From Neobacillus niacini (GTDB taxonomy: Bacteria; Bacillota; Bacilli; Bacillales; Cytobacillaceae), in the NCBI RefSeq assembly GCF_030817595.1, contig NZ_JAUSZN010000001.1, positions 2,860,001 to 2,924,000 of the forward strand: a stretch of 64,000 bases of DNA. Reading direction: 5' to 3'. The notes under the pieces are model-generated. The model made no database searches. It was not told the origin of the DNA and worked only from the letters and a program-made list of their open reading frames with translations. This document shows positions 1 through 8,789 of the stretch, in pieces. Within the stretch, counting starts at the first letter, position 1. Each line of letters begins with the position of its first letter. Position numbers and translations under genes: made by a program.

Positions 1-1595
1 TTAACCAGATTTGTAAATGACATGCTTCCGCCAAGTTTGCAAAGATTTACATAATCTGCCCAAGCCTCTTCTTGATTTTCTCTTGAACGTTTCCAGAATT
101 GGAAGGCACAAATTTGTGCTAAAGTGTAATCGATATAATAGAAAGGTGAGTTAAAAATATGTCCTTGTCGCTGCCAGAAACCACCATTCTCTAAATAAAC
201 ATTTCCATCATAATTTTTATGCGGCAAATATTTTTTCTCAATTTCACGCCATTGTTGTTTACGTTCTTGAGGAGATGCCTGCCAATTTTCATACACCCAG
301 TGTTGGAATTCATCTACGGAAACTCCGTATGGAAGAAATAATAACGCGTCACTTAAGTGGGAAAATTTATATTTATCGGTATCTTCCTTAAAGAAAAGGT
401 CCATCCACGGCCAAGTGAAAAATTCCATACTCATGGAATGGATCTCACAAGCCTCATAAGTTGGCCAATAATATTCAGGGATTTCAAAATTCCTGCTTGA
501 ATAAACCTGGAAGGCATGGCCGGCTTCATGTGTTAATACATCAATATCCCCAGAGGTTCCATTGAAATTTGAAAAAATAAACGGTGCCTTGTAGTTTTCG
601 ATATATGTGCAATACCCGCCGCCAGCTTTACCTTTTTTAGCTACAAGATCCATTAGGTTATTATCTTGCATGAATTTGAAGAATTCACCTGTTTCTTTAG
701 ATAATTCTTCATACATCTTTTGTCCATTTTCAATAATCCATTCAGGACTGCCTTTAGGCGCGGCATTTCCTGTTTTATAGTTAAAGCCCTCGTCGAAGTA
801 TTTTAACTGTTCTACCCCTATACGTTCCTGCTGTCTTGCCTTTAACTTGGTCGCAATAGGAACAATGAAGTCCTTCACCTGTTGGCGAAAGTTCGCCACC
901 ATTTCTGAATTATAATCAGTTCTCATCATTCGATAATAGCCTAGCTCAACAAAATTTTTATAACCTAGTGTATGGGCAATTTCTGTCCTTACCTTAACAA
1001 GTTCATCATAGATCCGATCAAGTTCGCTTTCATGCTCAGCTAAAAAACCAAACTTTGCTTCAGAGGCAAGCTTTCTCATTTCCCTGTCTGTTGATTGGGT
1101 GAAAGGCTCCAATTGTGCGAGTGTTCTTTCTTCCCCTTCAAAATTAATTTTTGCAGAAGCAATTAATTTTGTATACTCTGTAGATAAACGGTTTTCTTTT
1201 TGAAGCAATGGTACAATTTCTGGTTTAAAAGTCTTCAATTGCCCCTCAGCCAGTGCAAATAATTGCTTGCCATATTTCTCCTCTAGATCATTCCGATATT
1301 TAGAATCAACAAGAGCCTGATAATATTTCGTAACCAGCCCTTCTATTTCAGGCTGAACTTCATCCATATAATCCTGCTCAGCTTTATAAAACTCATCATT
1401 CGTGTCAACAGAATGACGGATATAGCAAAGATTAAACATGGTCCCAATATCATTTCTAATTTCATTCACTTCGTTCATGGCTAAACTTTGCTCTTCTAGA
1501 GAAGAAGCATTCGTAAATTTTTCGATTGCCGTTTCAAATCTTGCTTTTACTTCGTCAAGGTTTGGACGGGTATATGTATACTCTTCAAATCTCAT
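1..1595 (-). CDS. M3 family oligoendopeptidase (pepF-like), 3' end cut off by the window
   Basis: A zinc metallopeptidase of the thimet/oligoendopeptidase F family, expected to cleave short peptides in the cytosol. The minus-strand frame stays open for 531 codons from the ATG at 1595 to the window edge, so only the C-terminus (roughly the last 30-70 residues, judged by usual family length) is missing. The zinc motif HEAGH is at about residues 356-360 and is followed by the downstream Glu region (YEACEIHSMSMEFF) typical of M3 enzymes. The start is supported by AAAGGGG upstream of the ATG. No signal peptide is visible. The assignment to M3 is firm; the subgroup (PepF or another oligoendopeptidase) is not resolved. 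Confidence 0.93.
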   Translation of the reverse strand, partial: MRFEEYTYTRPNLDEVKARFETAIEKFTNASSLEEQSLAMNEVNEIRNDIGTMFNLCYIRHSVDTNDEFYKAEQDYMDEVQPEIEGLVTKYYQALVDSKYRNDLEEKYGKQLFALAEGQLKTFKPEIVPLLQKENRLSTEYTKLIASAKINFEGEERTLAQLEPFTQSTDREMRKLASEAKFGFLAEHESELDRIYDELVKVRTEIAHTLGYKNFVELGYYRMMRTDYNSEMVANFRQQVKDFIVPIATKLKARQQERIGVEQLKYFDEGFNYKTGNAAPKGSPEWIIENGQKMYEELSKETGEFFKFMQDNNLMDLVAKKGKAGGGYCTYIENYKAPFIFSNFNGTSGDIDVLTHEAGHAFQVYSSRNFEIPEYYWPTYEACEIHSMSMEFFTWPWMDLFFKEDTDKYKFSHLSDALLFLPYGVSVDEFQHWVYENWQASPQERKQQWREIEKKYLPHKNYDGNVYLENGGFWQRQGHIFNSPFYYIDYTLAQICAFQFWKRSRENQEEAWADYVNLCKLGGSMSFTNLV

Positions 1596-1668
1596 GGAAA
1601 CAACCCCTTTATATCAAACTTTTTCCAACTATTATTTTTCGACACTACCCATTAATATTCCTTCAGGC

Positions 1669-1695
1669 AAAAAAAAATACGGCAAATGCCGTATT
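1669..1695 (-). terminator. Rho-independent terminator of the MarR-family gene
   Basis: An 8-bp stem AATACGGC/GCCGTATT with a 4-nt loop, followed on the minus strand by a run of nine T. The stem includes the last bases of the marR-like reading frame. Confidence 0.85.
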
Positions 1696-2134
1696 AAAAT
1701 TTACCAGCTGGCAACCCCAGTTTTTTCAACAATTCAATCGCTTCTTGTTTTTCCGGATCTGTTAAACTAGACATTAGTGAATGAATCTGCTCGGCGTGTT
1801 CAGGAAATATTTCTTGAATAAACTCTTTCCCTTTATCTGTAATTTGTGCAAAGGTTACTCTTCTATCGTTAGGACAAGCGATTCTTACTAAGAATCCTTT
1901 TTGTTCTAACTTATCTACAACATAGGTGATGCTGCCGCTGGCCAGTAATATCTTCCCGCCTATTTGCTGCATAGGCTGATCACCTTTATGATATAAAAGC
2001 TCTAATACAGCAAATTCCGTTGGATTTAATCCACTCGCTTGTATAACTTTATTAACATGCTCATTAATCGCTTTATAAGCTCTTGATAGAACAATATATA
2101 GCTTTAATGATTGAGATACAGAATCGTTTTCCAT
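1694..2134 (-). CDS. MarR family transcriptional regulator
   Basis: A 146-residue winged-helix repressor of MarR type. The DNA-binding core is visible at about residues 55-105: a helix-turn-helix (MQQIGGKILLASGSITYVVDKL) followed by the wing (IACPNDRRVTFAQITDKG), with the DRR signature and the KG turn. Flanking helices at both ends would form the dimer interface. The start is supported by AAAGGATG eight bases upstream. It is a single-gene unit with its own terminator. The ligand and target are unknown; the short upstream gap and autonomous position suggest autoregulation, but no clear palindrome was found there. Confidence 0.92.
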   Translation of the reverse strand: MENDSVSQSLKLYIVLSRAYKAINEHVNKVIQASGLNPTEFAVLELLYHKGDQPMQQIGGKILLASGSITYVVDKLEQKGFLVRIACPNDRRVTFAQITDKGKEFIQEIFPEHAEQIHSLMSSLTDPEKQEAIELLKKLGLPAGKF

Positions 2135-2154
2135 AAAGAATCATCCTTTTAATA

Positions 2155-2200
2155 AAATCTCGAGCTGTCTAGCTCCAGCACCTAAGGGCTTCGCCTAATT
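2155..2200. repeat. Remnant of a dispersed intergenic repeat
   Basis: The stretch around TGTCTAGCTCCAGC-ACCTA matches, with few changes, the sequence TGTCTAGCTACAGC-GCCTA near 49182-49201 in this window. Similar elements are common between genes in Bacillaceae (from memory, not searched). Here it lies just upstream of the marR-like gene and looks like a short degraded copy. Confidence 0.55.
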
Positions 2201-2251
2201 TATTATCTCGACTTCAAGATTATTATAAAAAACTTTTTGTTTCATGTCAAT

Positions 2252-3244
2252 TTAACCTAGTTTTACAATAGGTTCTTTCTTAATAATTCTAGACTTCAAT
2301 CCCTCTATCATACGATTTATTTCTACATCTCTATCTTCTGGCGAGATTTTTTTATGTAAAACAGAATAAAGAGTTATATCTCTTAACATGAAAAATAATG
2401 GAAGCTGTTCTTTCCAGGCCTCAGGTAATGAGTGGTGCTCTTCATACCCCTGTATAAAATGGGCTAGGAAATTGCTTGCAAACTGCTCCCGTTCCATTTC
2501 ACTACTATTATGGTAACCATATAAAACGGAATAATAGAGCGGGATTGCAATATCAGAAGCAAACCAATGATAACTACAATCGTCGAAATCAAAAACATGA
2601 ACACATTCACCATCATAAAAAAAGTTACCTGAATGGATATCGCTGTGGATAAGTCCAAAATTATCCTTGTTTCTTGGGAGCAATTTCAATTCCTTAATTA
2701 ACTGTTTAGTATTCTTAATAATCTCTTTCTCATTTGGCACATAGGTTTCAATATCTAGCAATTCCTCATCCTCCCAAGATGGACGAAGCTTTATCTCTTT
2801 ACTTGGTTTGTACTCCTTCGTGACAGAATGCATTTGACCTATTGCTTTGCCCCATGCATGAAATAACTGATTATTGAATACATCCGATTTAATTTTCACA
2901 GGGTAACCATCTACTTTTGAAAATAGGCAAGCATAAAAAAACGATCCGTCACCTGCTGGCAGGTCTTCGATTAATTGATTATTTGATGATGTAAATGCTT
3001 CTGGGCAATTTACCTTTTGCTGATGTAAAAAATTCATCCAATCAAGTTCAGCTAGAATCTCATCCTTACTTCGATGCGAGCTATGTGTGATTCTCAGTAT
3101 AACTGGGTTGTTCCCACGATAGGCTTCAAAAACATAATTCTCAAAATCGCCAAGTTTTATTACCTCCGTTTGCAAATGGAAAGACGTCAAAAAGCACTTA
3201 AGAATTTCTTCCGTAAACAAGATTTCCACTGATTTCTCCATCAT
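2252..3244 (-). CDS. APH-family phosphotransferase (aminoglycoside/choline/homoserine kinase-like fold)
   Basis: A 330-residue cytosolic kinase-like protein. The Brenner motif HSDIHSGNF (His200, Asp202 as catalytic base, Asn207) and the metal-binding DFDD at about 219-222 followed by SYHWFASD identify the APH superfamily. The N-terminal lobe has a recognisable beta-hairpin and a lysine-poor ATP site (NYVFEAYRGNNPVILRIT). The start ATG-ATG is preceded by AAAAGGGGATT. It is divergent from the MFS exporter at 3392, so the two may share a promoter region. The substrate cannot be told; homologues in bacilli include spore-associated and small-molecule kinases. A role in drug resistance should not be assumed. 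Confidence 0.85.
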   Translation of the reverse strand: MMEKSVEILFTEEILKCFLTSFHLQTEVIKLGDFENYVFEAYRGNNPVILRITHSSHRSKDEILAELDWMNFLHQQKVNCPEAFTSSNNQLIEDLPAGDGSFFYACLFSKVDGYPVKIKSDVFNNQLFHAWGKAIGQMHSVTKEYKPSKEIKLRPSWEDEELLDIETYVPNEKEIIKNTKQLIKELKLLPRNKDNFGLIHSDIHSGNFFYDGECVHVFDFDDCSYHWFASDIAIPLYYSVLYGYHNSSEMEREQFASNFLAHFIQGYEEHHSLPEAWKEQLPLFFMLRDITLYSVLHKKISPEDRDVEINRMIEGLKSRIIKKEPIVKLG

Positions 3245-3391
3245 AATCCCCTTTTTCTTTCATTAATGGCTTTCACATTCATTATATTTAAATATTTCGA
3301 TTATAGAAACATTCCATTTCTCATTTTTATAGATTTTATGTATGATAGGATTATTGAGAAGATTGATAATTTCATAAAAGAGGTGCGGAAA

Positions 3392-4624
3392 ATGAGTCAA
3401 CCAGCTACAATGTCTGCAAATTCATCAAAAGCCTCAGACACGACGATGTATAATATCCTTTTTATTATAGGGCTTTGTCACCTGCTCAATGATGCCATAC
3501 AAGCTGTTGTACCGGCGATGTTTCCAATTCTAGAAAAATCAATGGGGTTATCCTTTACCCAGCTTGGTATCATTGCCTTTTCCTTAAATATGGTTTCATC
3601 CGTTTTGCAGCCAGTGGTTGGAGTCGTGACTGATAAAAAACCAATGCCTTTCGCTTTACCAATAGGACTTACCTTAACTCTATGCGGTGTTCTTGGATTA
3701 GCATTTGCACCTTCATTTGGTTTAATTGTTTTGTCGGTAATTTTCATTGGCTTTGGATCTGCAGTTTTTCATCCTGAAGGCTCTAGGGTAGCCTATATGG
3801 CTTCAGGCAGAAGAAGAGGGCTTGCACAATCTATATATCAAGTTGGCGGTAATACCGGGCAGGCATTGGCTCCGCTTATTACAGCACTTATCCTTGTTCC
3901 ACTAGGACAGAAAGGTGCTTCATGGTTTTCGCTTGTTGCGGCATTAGCAGTATTATTATTAATCTACATCGCTAATTGGTATAAACAGAGATTAGCTGCA
4001 AACCTTCCCCTTTTAAAAAAGAAAAATTTACCGTTAGATAAAAATAACGGTCTATCAAAAAGGGTTAAACAGTCACTATTATTAATTCTTTTACTGATAT
4101 TTGCAAGGTCTTGGTATATATCGGGGATGACTAATTTCTATGCTTTCTTTGCCATTAAGGAATACTCCCTGACGATTAAGGAATCACAGCTTTTCTTATT
4201 TGCCTTTTTAATTGCTGGTGCTTTAGGAACTTTTTTTGGCGGACCACTTGCTGATCGCTTTGGTAAGAAAAAAGTAATTTCATTTTCTATGTTGTCTACT
4301 GTTCCATTTGCCATCCTTATTCCTTTTGTACCTTCGGTCCTGGCATTTCTCTTTCTAACGATTACAGGCTTTATCTTAATGACAAGCTTTTCGGTTACTG
4401 TCGTATACGCACAAGAACTTGTTCCAGGAAAAATCGGAACGATGTCGGGGTTAACGGTTGGACTCGCTTTCGGCATGGGGGCTATCGGATCCGTTGGACT
4501 TGGATACATTGCAGACTTATTTAGTTTGTCATCCATGGTCTCCTCCATTGGATTCTTGCCATTGCTTGGTTTAATAGCGTTCCTGCTGCCCAGTGATCAA
4601 ACGGTACAAGAATGGAATCAATAG
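3392..4624 (+). CDS. MFS transporter, fosmidomycin-resistance (Fsr) type
   Basis: A 410-residue major facilitator with about 12 hydrophobic segments. The pattern LCHLLNDA near the N-terminus, DKKPMPFALP after TM2, FHPEGSRVAYMASG in the TM4-5 region and a central basic loop is that of the fosmidomycin-resistance branch of MFS exporters. An upstream in-frame ATG at 3266 exists, but the ATG at 3392 has a good ribosome site (AAAGAGGTG) and the extra 42 residues do not look like family sequence, so 3392 is preferred. It probably exports a small molecule by proton antiport; the true substrate is not shown by the sequence. Confidence 0.87.
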   Translation: MSQPATMSANSSKASDTTMYNILFIIGLCHLLNDAIQAVVPAMFPILEKSMGLSFTQLGIIAFSLNMVSSVLQPVVGVVTDKKPMPFALPIGLTLTLCGVLGLAFAPSFGLIVLSVIFIGFGSAVFHPEGSRVAYMASGRRRGLAQSIYQVGGNTGQALAPLITALILVPLGQKGASWFSLVAALAVLLLIYIANWYKQRLAANLPLLKKKNLPLDKNNGLSKRVKQSLLLILLLIFARSWYISGMTNFYAFFAIKEYSLTIKESQLFLFAFLIAGALGTFFGGPLADRFGKKKVISFSMLSTVPFAILIPFVPSVLAFLFLTITGFILMTSFSVTVVYAQELVPGKIGTMSGLTVGLAFGMGAIGSVGLGYIADLFSLSSMVSSIGFLPLLGLIAFLLPSDQTVQEWNQ

Positions 4625-4632
4625 TATGAGAA

Positions 4633-4662
4633 AAGGATGGGCTCAGCCCATCCTTATTTTAT
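4633..4662. terminator. Bidirectional terminator between the MFS and hemerythrin genes
   Basis: A 10-bp stem AAGGATGGGC/GCCCATCCTT with a 3-nt loop lies between convergent genes. It is T-rich on the plus-strand side and overlaps the last codon of the hemerythrin gene. Confidence 0.8.
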
Positions 4663-5172
4663 TTCCTGAATTTTTTGGTATAGTTCTTCTTTTTCATCAT
4701 CTGACAGCATACGCTCAGCCATAGGGAAAAGGACATTTTCTTCTTTTGCAAAGTGTTCTGTTAGAATGAGATAAGCACTTTTGATTAATGCAGCCAAGTT
4801 CTTCTTTTCATCATCTGTTTGAGAGCTATTGGCATTCTTAAGAAATTCATGGATTTTCGCTTTGGCTTGATCATGCTCATATTCCATCACAGCAATCGGT
4901 CCAGAAGTCGTTCCAATATAAACGCCCATCATCGGAAATAGCACTCCCTCTTCTCGTTCAGAATGAGGGTCAAGTGCTGCTTTAAATTCCTTTACTTTAC
5001 TAATCAACTCTACAAATTTTTCTTCATCATAACCAGCTTCGATTTGCTGTGTTAAATTGTATAATCCCTCTAATTGCGCCAATAATGGCGGATGCTCCGA
5101 CTTTAATTGATGAATTCCTTTACTTAGATCTACAGGAGACATACCTCCAAAACTACTCATACAACCACTCAT
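4654..5172 (-). CDS. Hemerythrin HHE domain protein
   Basis: A 172-residue protein with a four-helix hemerythrin-like fold expected to bind a di-iron centre. Candidate ligands are the His in LKSEHPPL, HSEREEGVLFP, EYEHDQAK and LTEHFAKEENVLFP, giving the H...HxxxE...H...HxxxE pattern of the family. The longer frame begins at 5193, but AAGAGGTG lies seven bases before the ATG at 5172, which therefore is the likely start. Relatives take part in oxygen, nitric oxide or iron-sulfur repair responses; which one applies here is not shown. The N-terminus has two Cys (MSGCMSS and nearby region) of unknown role. Confidence 0.88.
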   Translation of the reverse strand: MSGCMSSFGGMSPVDLSKGIHQLKSEHPPLLAQLEGLYNLTQQIEAGYDEEKFVELISKVKEFKAALDPHSEREEGVLFPMMGVYIGTTSGPIAVMEYEHDQAKAKIHEFLKNANSSQTDDEKKNLAALIKSAYLILTEHFAKEENVLFPMAERMLSDDEKEELYQKIQEIK

Positions 5173-5378
5173 CTGTATACACCTCTTATTCATTTTCTTG
5201 TTTTTAGTATAAAAGCTGTCTTTCTATTTTGTTGTGACACCAATCACATAAATAAAAAAAATTAACAACCCTAAAATGGAAGCGTAATAAGTTTTCGAAA
5301 AATTTTAACATTTGTACTCAAAAAAACTAAAAAACTATCATATAATATAGTTAGAACATAAAAGGGAGGGCTATAATC

Positions 5379-5726
5379 ATGAAAACACCTAATTATCATG
5401 ACTTTTATCAAAAGGCATTGGTATCCATTGGTTACAACGACTTATTGGCACTAAAGGAATTCGAATCTTATGACTGTGATTCACCTTCGACTCATTGGCT
5501 TATTGCAGTTGAAGGTGAGCAGCTCCCACAGCTAAACATATATTTTCATTGGAAAGTAAGTATCTATCTGTCAAATGCTGAAGGTGACTTTAATTGGAAG
5601 AAACCTTTTTATTGTTCTCCTATAATGGAATCTATGGATAGTGCACATGAGCTTGCATGCTCATTGGTTACTTCAAGTAAACTAGATCAACTCTCCACCT
5701 TAACCCTACAAGAGAAAATAAGTTAA
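5379..5726 (+). CDS. Small protein of unknown function (115 aa)
   Basis: I do not recognise the family. The gene is supported by AAGGGAGGG ahead of the ATG and an uninterrupted 115-codon frame. The product is soluble, acidic, rich in aromatic residues (WLIAVEG, YFHWKVSIYL, FNWKKPFYCSP) and has no membrane segment. It stands alone, followed on the same side by the 52-bp repeat array. Confidence 0.65.
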   Translation: MKTPNYHDFYQKALVSIGYNDLLALKEFESYDCDSPSTHWLIAVEGEQLPQLNIYFHWKVSIYLSNAEGDFNWKKPFYCSPIMESMDSAHELACSLVTSSKLDQLSTLTLQEKIS

Positions 5727-5924
5727 CCCACAAAAATTACTCCCCTTTTGCTTCACCTTCTTTTTACCCTCACTTGTGAAAGAACCCACAAATAGTGATA
5801 TCAAGCTGCATACTAATGAAAAATAGCTTTTCGATCCCTTGCAAAGCCACTTTGAGGATAGAATAACAGGGAATCCTACAAAAAAATATAAAGTTAAATT
5901 GGATTTTAGCAAGTGATGACGAGT
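5727..5924. other. Intergenic stretch without a supported gene
   Basis: A minus-strand frame of 74 codons crosses this stretch, but it overlaps the preceding gene, lacks a convincing ribosome site and has no recognisable family, so I do not call it. No other clear structure was seen before the repeat array begins. Confidence 0.5.
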
Positions 5925-6105
5925 ATCCACGGGCTTTCATTGACCTTATGAGTGACCGCTCTTCCTTCTTCTTGCTATTTACGGGCTCTCATCAACCCTA
6001 TGAGTAACCGTTCTTTCTTCTTTTAGCTATTCACGGTCACTCATCAACCCTATGAGTGACCGTTTTTCCTTGGTTTTGCTATTCACGGACTCTCATGTAT
6101 CCTAC
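5925..6105. repeat. Tandem array of 52-bp palindromic repeats (three full copies and a partial)
   Basis: Copies start at 5925, 5977 and 6029 with an exact 52-bp period, and a partial fourth starts at 6081. Each unit holds an inverted repeat of the form CGG(T/G)C-CTCAT-N7-ATGAG-GACCG. The third copy is a perfect 11-bp stem, CGGTCACTCAT/ATGAGTGACCG with a 7-nt loop. The other copies are imperfect at a few positions. Units are separated by pyrimidine-rich linkers ending TTGCT or TAGCT. The array ends just before the fixX terminator. Confidence 0.85.
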
Positions 6106-6118
6106 AAGATAAAAATAA

Positions 6119-6152
6119 AAAGGTGTTGCTCATAATCGCAAGCAACACCTTT
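6119..6152 (-). terminator. Terminator of the fixABCX-like operon
   Basis: A perfect 11-bp stem AAAGGTGTTGC/GCAACACCTTT with a 12-nt loop, followed on the minus strand by TTTATTTTTATC. It lies directly after the fixX-like gene. Confidence 0.85.
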
Positions 6153-6156
6153 ACTA

Positions 6157-6441
6157 TTATGCTAGTCGAAAGACTATTCCATGTCCGCCTTTCGGATATT
6201 CCCATTTAATATTTTGGTACGGGCAGCCAATTCTGCAGCTTCCACATTCGTGGCAGCCTTCATAACCAACCTGCATCCGTAATCCTTCCCATTTGTACAC
6301 TTCCGCAGGGCAGAAAATGGTGCAAATCTTATCCGGGCATTTTGTCATGCAGATATCATTGTCCATAACAGTTAGATGGGATTTCGTATCAGCTTTAAAA
6401 CGAAGAAGGTACTGTTTTTCTTCGATATTCTTAGTTGACAT
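6157..6441 (-). CDS. fixX: FixX-like ferredoxin
   Basis: A 94-residue ferredoxin-like protein, the last gene of the fix operon. It has an N-terminal Cys cluster (CMTKCPDKICTIFCP) and the 4Fe-4S motif CHECGSCRIGCPYQNI, followed by the conserved GGHGIVFR end of FixX proteins. In the FixABCX complex, FixX together with FixC passes electrons to quinone. An ATG at 6459 is possible, but GGCGGTGA before the ATG at 6441 and the TAATG overlap with the fixC stop make 6441 the likely start, with translational coupling. Confidence 0.9.
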   Translation of the reverse strand: MSTKNIEEKQYLLRFKADTKSHLTVMDNDICMTKCPDKICTIFCPAEVYKWEGLRMQVGYEGCHECGSCRIGCPYQNIKWEYPKGGHGIVFRLA

Positions 6442-7736
6442 TATTTCACCGCCTTCCAAGCTCGATAAATATCTTGTATCACCTTAAATGTTCCTCTTTC
6501 TGCCGTTACACTCTTCATAATTTCTTTCTGCTTATCACGTTTTGGTGTTCCGTCTACTGTAAAGAATTTGCTCATAGCCTTGTTCATCATTGGAACATAT
6601 TCTTTAAAATATTGTGGGTTGTTTTCAAATGTGTGTGTAGCGTCTTTATATTTCTCTAAATCTTTGATTATGAAACTATCATAAAGCTTTTGACGGTAAA
6701 GATTTAAACTAGACTCAGAGAAGTCTCCACGGTGCTTCGCCTCAATTACGGTCTCTGCAGCCAGTAAGCCAGAGTGCATTGCCATGTTCGAGCCTTCACG
6801 GTGGATTGCGTTAACAAGCTGTGCAGCGTCACCAACTACCACTACACCGTTTCCAGCAACCTTTGGTACTGAACGATATCCTCCCTCTGGAATGAGGTGG
6901 GCAAGATACTCTGCTGACTCTCCACCTGCCAGCATTGGCTTAACCATTGGATGTGTTTTTAGATAGTCTAAAAGATCATAAGGCTTCATTTTTGATTTGA
7001 TCATACTTGATAGAGTTGTACCTACCCCTATATTCAAACTATCCTTATTCGTATATAAAAATGCTGTTCCAAGATTCCCTTTTGTTGAATCACCAAATAT
7101 TTCAATCGTACAGCCTTGATTATCTTCTAAGTTAAATCGATCATTAATTTTTTCTTTTGGTAAATTAATAACTTCCATTACGGTCAGAGCCACTTCATCA
7201 GGGCGGAATTCCTTATGGAATCCTAACTGCTTTGAGAGCAGTGAATTTACCCCATCTGCCAGGACAACAACGTCAGCATAGACTTCACCATTCGGACGGT
7301 CCGTACGGACACCAATCACTTTGCCGTTTTCAACAATACATTCTGTTACAACGGTTTCATTGATTAACAATGCCCCTGCTTCAACCGCTTTTTTTGCAAA
7401 CCACTGGTCAAATTGCGCTCGTAATACTGTGAAGTTATTATATGGTTCAACACCCCATTCAAGTCCTTTGTAACCAAATTGAACGACTGATTCCTTATCC
7501 ATCATCCAAAAACGCTGCTCGATAACAGGTCTTTCAAGTGGAGCTTCCTTCCAAAATTCTGGAATTAACTCTTCCATTTGCTTCCGATACAACACCCCGC
7601 CCATTACGTTTTTGCTTCCAGGATATTCTCCTCTTTCAATAAGCAGTACGTTTAAGCCCTTTTGAGCACATACAAGTGCGCAAGAAGTTCCTGCTGGTCC
7701 TGCACCAACAACAATAACATCAAATTTTTCTGGCAT
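6441..7736 (-). CDS. fixC: FixC-like FAD-dependent ETF:quinone oxidoreductase
   Basis: A 431-residue flavoprotein of the GlcD/ETF-QO related FixC family. The N-terminus has a complete FAD Rossmann motif (GAGPAGTSCALVCAQKG, ending in ER) and a second FAD site near GDAAQLVNAIHREGSNMAM. In FixABCX, FixC takes the high-potential electron from the bifurcating FixAB flavoprotein and, with FixX, reduces membrane quinone while ferredoxin is reduced elsewhere. The start overlaps the end of the fixB-like gene by 17 bases and follows GGTGGTG. The stop overlaps the fixX start (TAATG). Confidence 0.92.
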   Translation of the reverse strand: MPEKFDVIVVGAGPAGTSCALVCAQKGLNVLLIERGEYPGSKNVMGGVLYRKQMEELIPEFWKEAPLERPVIEQRFWMMDKESVVQFGYKGLEWGVEPYNNFTVLRAQFDQWFAKKAVEAGALLINETVVTECIVENGKVIGVRTDRPNGEVYADVVVLADGVNSLLSKQLGFHKEFRPDEVALTVMEVINLPKEKINDRFNLEDNQGCTIEIFGDSTKGNLGTAFLYTNKDSLNIGVGTTLSSMIKSKMKPYDLLDYLKTHPMVKPMLAGGESAEYLAHLIPEGGYRSVPKVAGNGVVVVGDAAQLVNAIHREGSNMAMHSGLLAAETVIEAKHRGDFSESSLNLYRQKLYDSFIIKDLEKYKDATHTFENNPQYFKEYVPMMNKAMSKFFTVDGTPKRDKQKEIMKSVTAERGTFKVIQDIYRAWKAVK

Positions 7737-8760
7737 AGCTTATTTCACCACCTTTTTCAGTTCGTAGCTGTTTAAATTGTTGTATTAATTTCGGGACAAT
7801 TTCCAATGCATCTCCTACAATCCCGTATGTGGCTACATCAAATATCGGTGCATTTGGATCCTTATTGATGGCGATAATCAAATCTGAGTTTTTCATACCT
7901 ACTACATGCTGGATAGCCCCGGACAAAGCAATCGCAAAATATATTTTTGGGGTTACGGTTTCACCAGTCTGGCCAATTTGCAACTCATGCGGTAACCATC
8001 CTGCTTCAACCACATCTCTTGTACCGCCGACAGTTGCTCCAATCGTATCAGCTAGTTCATAAAGTATTTGGAAGTTTTGTACATCTCCCATTCCTTTACC
8101 ACCACAGACAATAACATGTGCATCAGCTAAATTTGCCTTTTTTGTTACGTCATTCACAATTTGCAGTACTTTTGTGCGCATATCTTCTTCTCTTAGCGTA
8201 ATGCTTTCCTCAATTATTTTCCCCGTTCTTCCTGTATCTGGCTCAAGAGCCTTCATTACCTTAGGTCTTACAGTCGCCATTTGCGGCCGATGCTTTTTAC
8301 AGAGAATCGTTGCCATAATATTACCGCCAAATGCAGGACGACTAGCTTCAAGTAAACGGTTATCTACGTCAACATCGAGCATGGTGGTGTCAGCAGTCAG
8401 ACCTGTAACCAAATCAGTTGCCACAGCACTGGCTAAATCTTTTCCATTTGGTGTTGCCCCGTAAAGAATAATTTCTGGCTTGTATTTTGGTACAAGCTGC
8501 ATAACACCCTTCATGTAGGATTCTGTCCGATAATCTTTCAAAACCGGATGGTCAACAAGGTATACTTCATCTGCACCATATGCAATTACTTGGTTAGCCA
8601 ATGGTTTAATTCCGCTCCCAAGTAAAAAACCAGCCAATGGAACTTGTAATTTATCAGCCAGCTTTCTGCCCGCTCCAAGCAATTCGAGTGAAACTCCTTC
8701 AATTTTACCGCCATTTTGTTCAATGAAGACCCAAACGCCACGGTAATCATCAAAATTCAT
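7720..8760 (-). CDS. fixB: Electron transfer flavoprotein alpha subunit (FixB/EtfA)
   Basis: A 346-residue ETF alpha subunit. The C-terminal half carries the FAD-binding ETF-alpha domain with VVEAGWLPHELQIGQTGETVTPKIYFAIALSGAIQH and INKDPNAPIFDVATYGIVGD, the usual signatures. The N-terminal domain contains GADEVYLVD and YGATPNGKDLASAVA as in FixB. GAGGAGGGG precedes the ATG. Its position between fixA and fixC marks it as the FixB of a bifurcating system rather than a housekeeping beta-oxidation ETF, although a conventional ETF role cannot be excluded from sequence alone. Confidence 0.93.
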   Translation of the reverse strand: MNFDDYRGVWVFIEQNGGKIEGVSLELLGAGRKLADKLQVPLAGFLLGSGIKPLANQVIAYGADEVYLVDHPVLKDYRTESYMKGVMQLVPKYKPEIILYGATPNGKDLASAVATDLVTGLTADTTMLDVDVDNRLLEASRPAFGGNIMATILCKKHRPQMATVRPKVMKALEPDTGRTGKIIEESITLREEDMRTKVLQIVNDVTKKANLADAHVIVCGGKGMGDVQNFQILYELADTIGATVGGTRDVVEAGWLPHELQIGQTGETVTPKIYFAIALSGAIQHVVGMKNSDLIIAINKDPNAPIFDVATYGIVGDALEIVPKLIQQFKQLRTEKGGEISYARKI

Positions 8761-8789
8761 GTAAACCCCTCCTCAGCAAAGAATAATCT

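Noticed and set aside
3266..3391. N-terminal extension of the MFS protein
   Set aside because: A good ribosome site is placed for the ATG at 3392 and the extra residues do not fit the family.
5706..5930. Minus-strand frame of 74 codons between the small orphan and the repeat array
   Set aside because: Overlaps the neighbouring gene, has no convincing ribosome site and no recognisable family.
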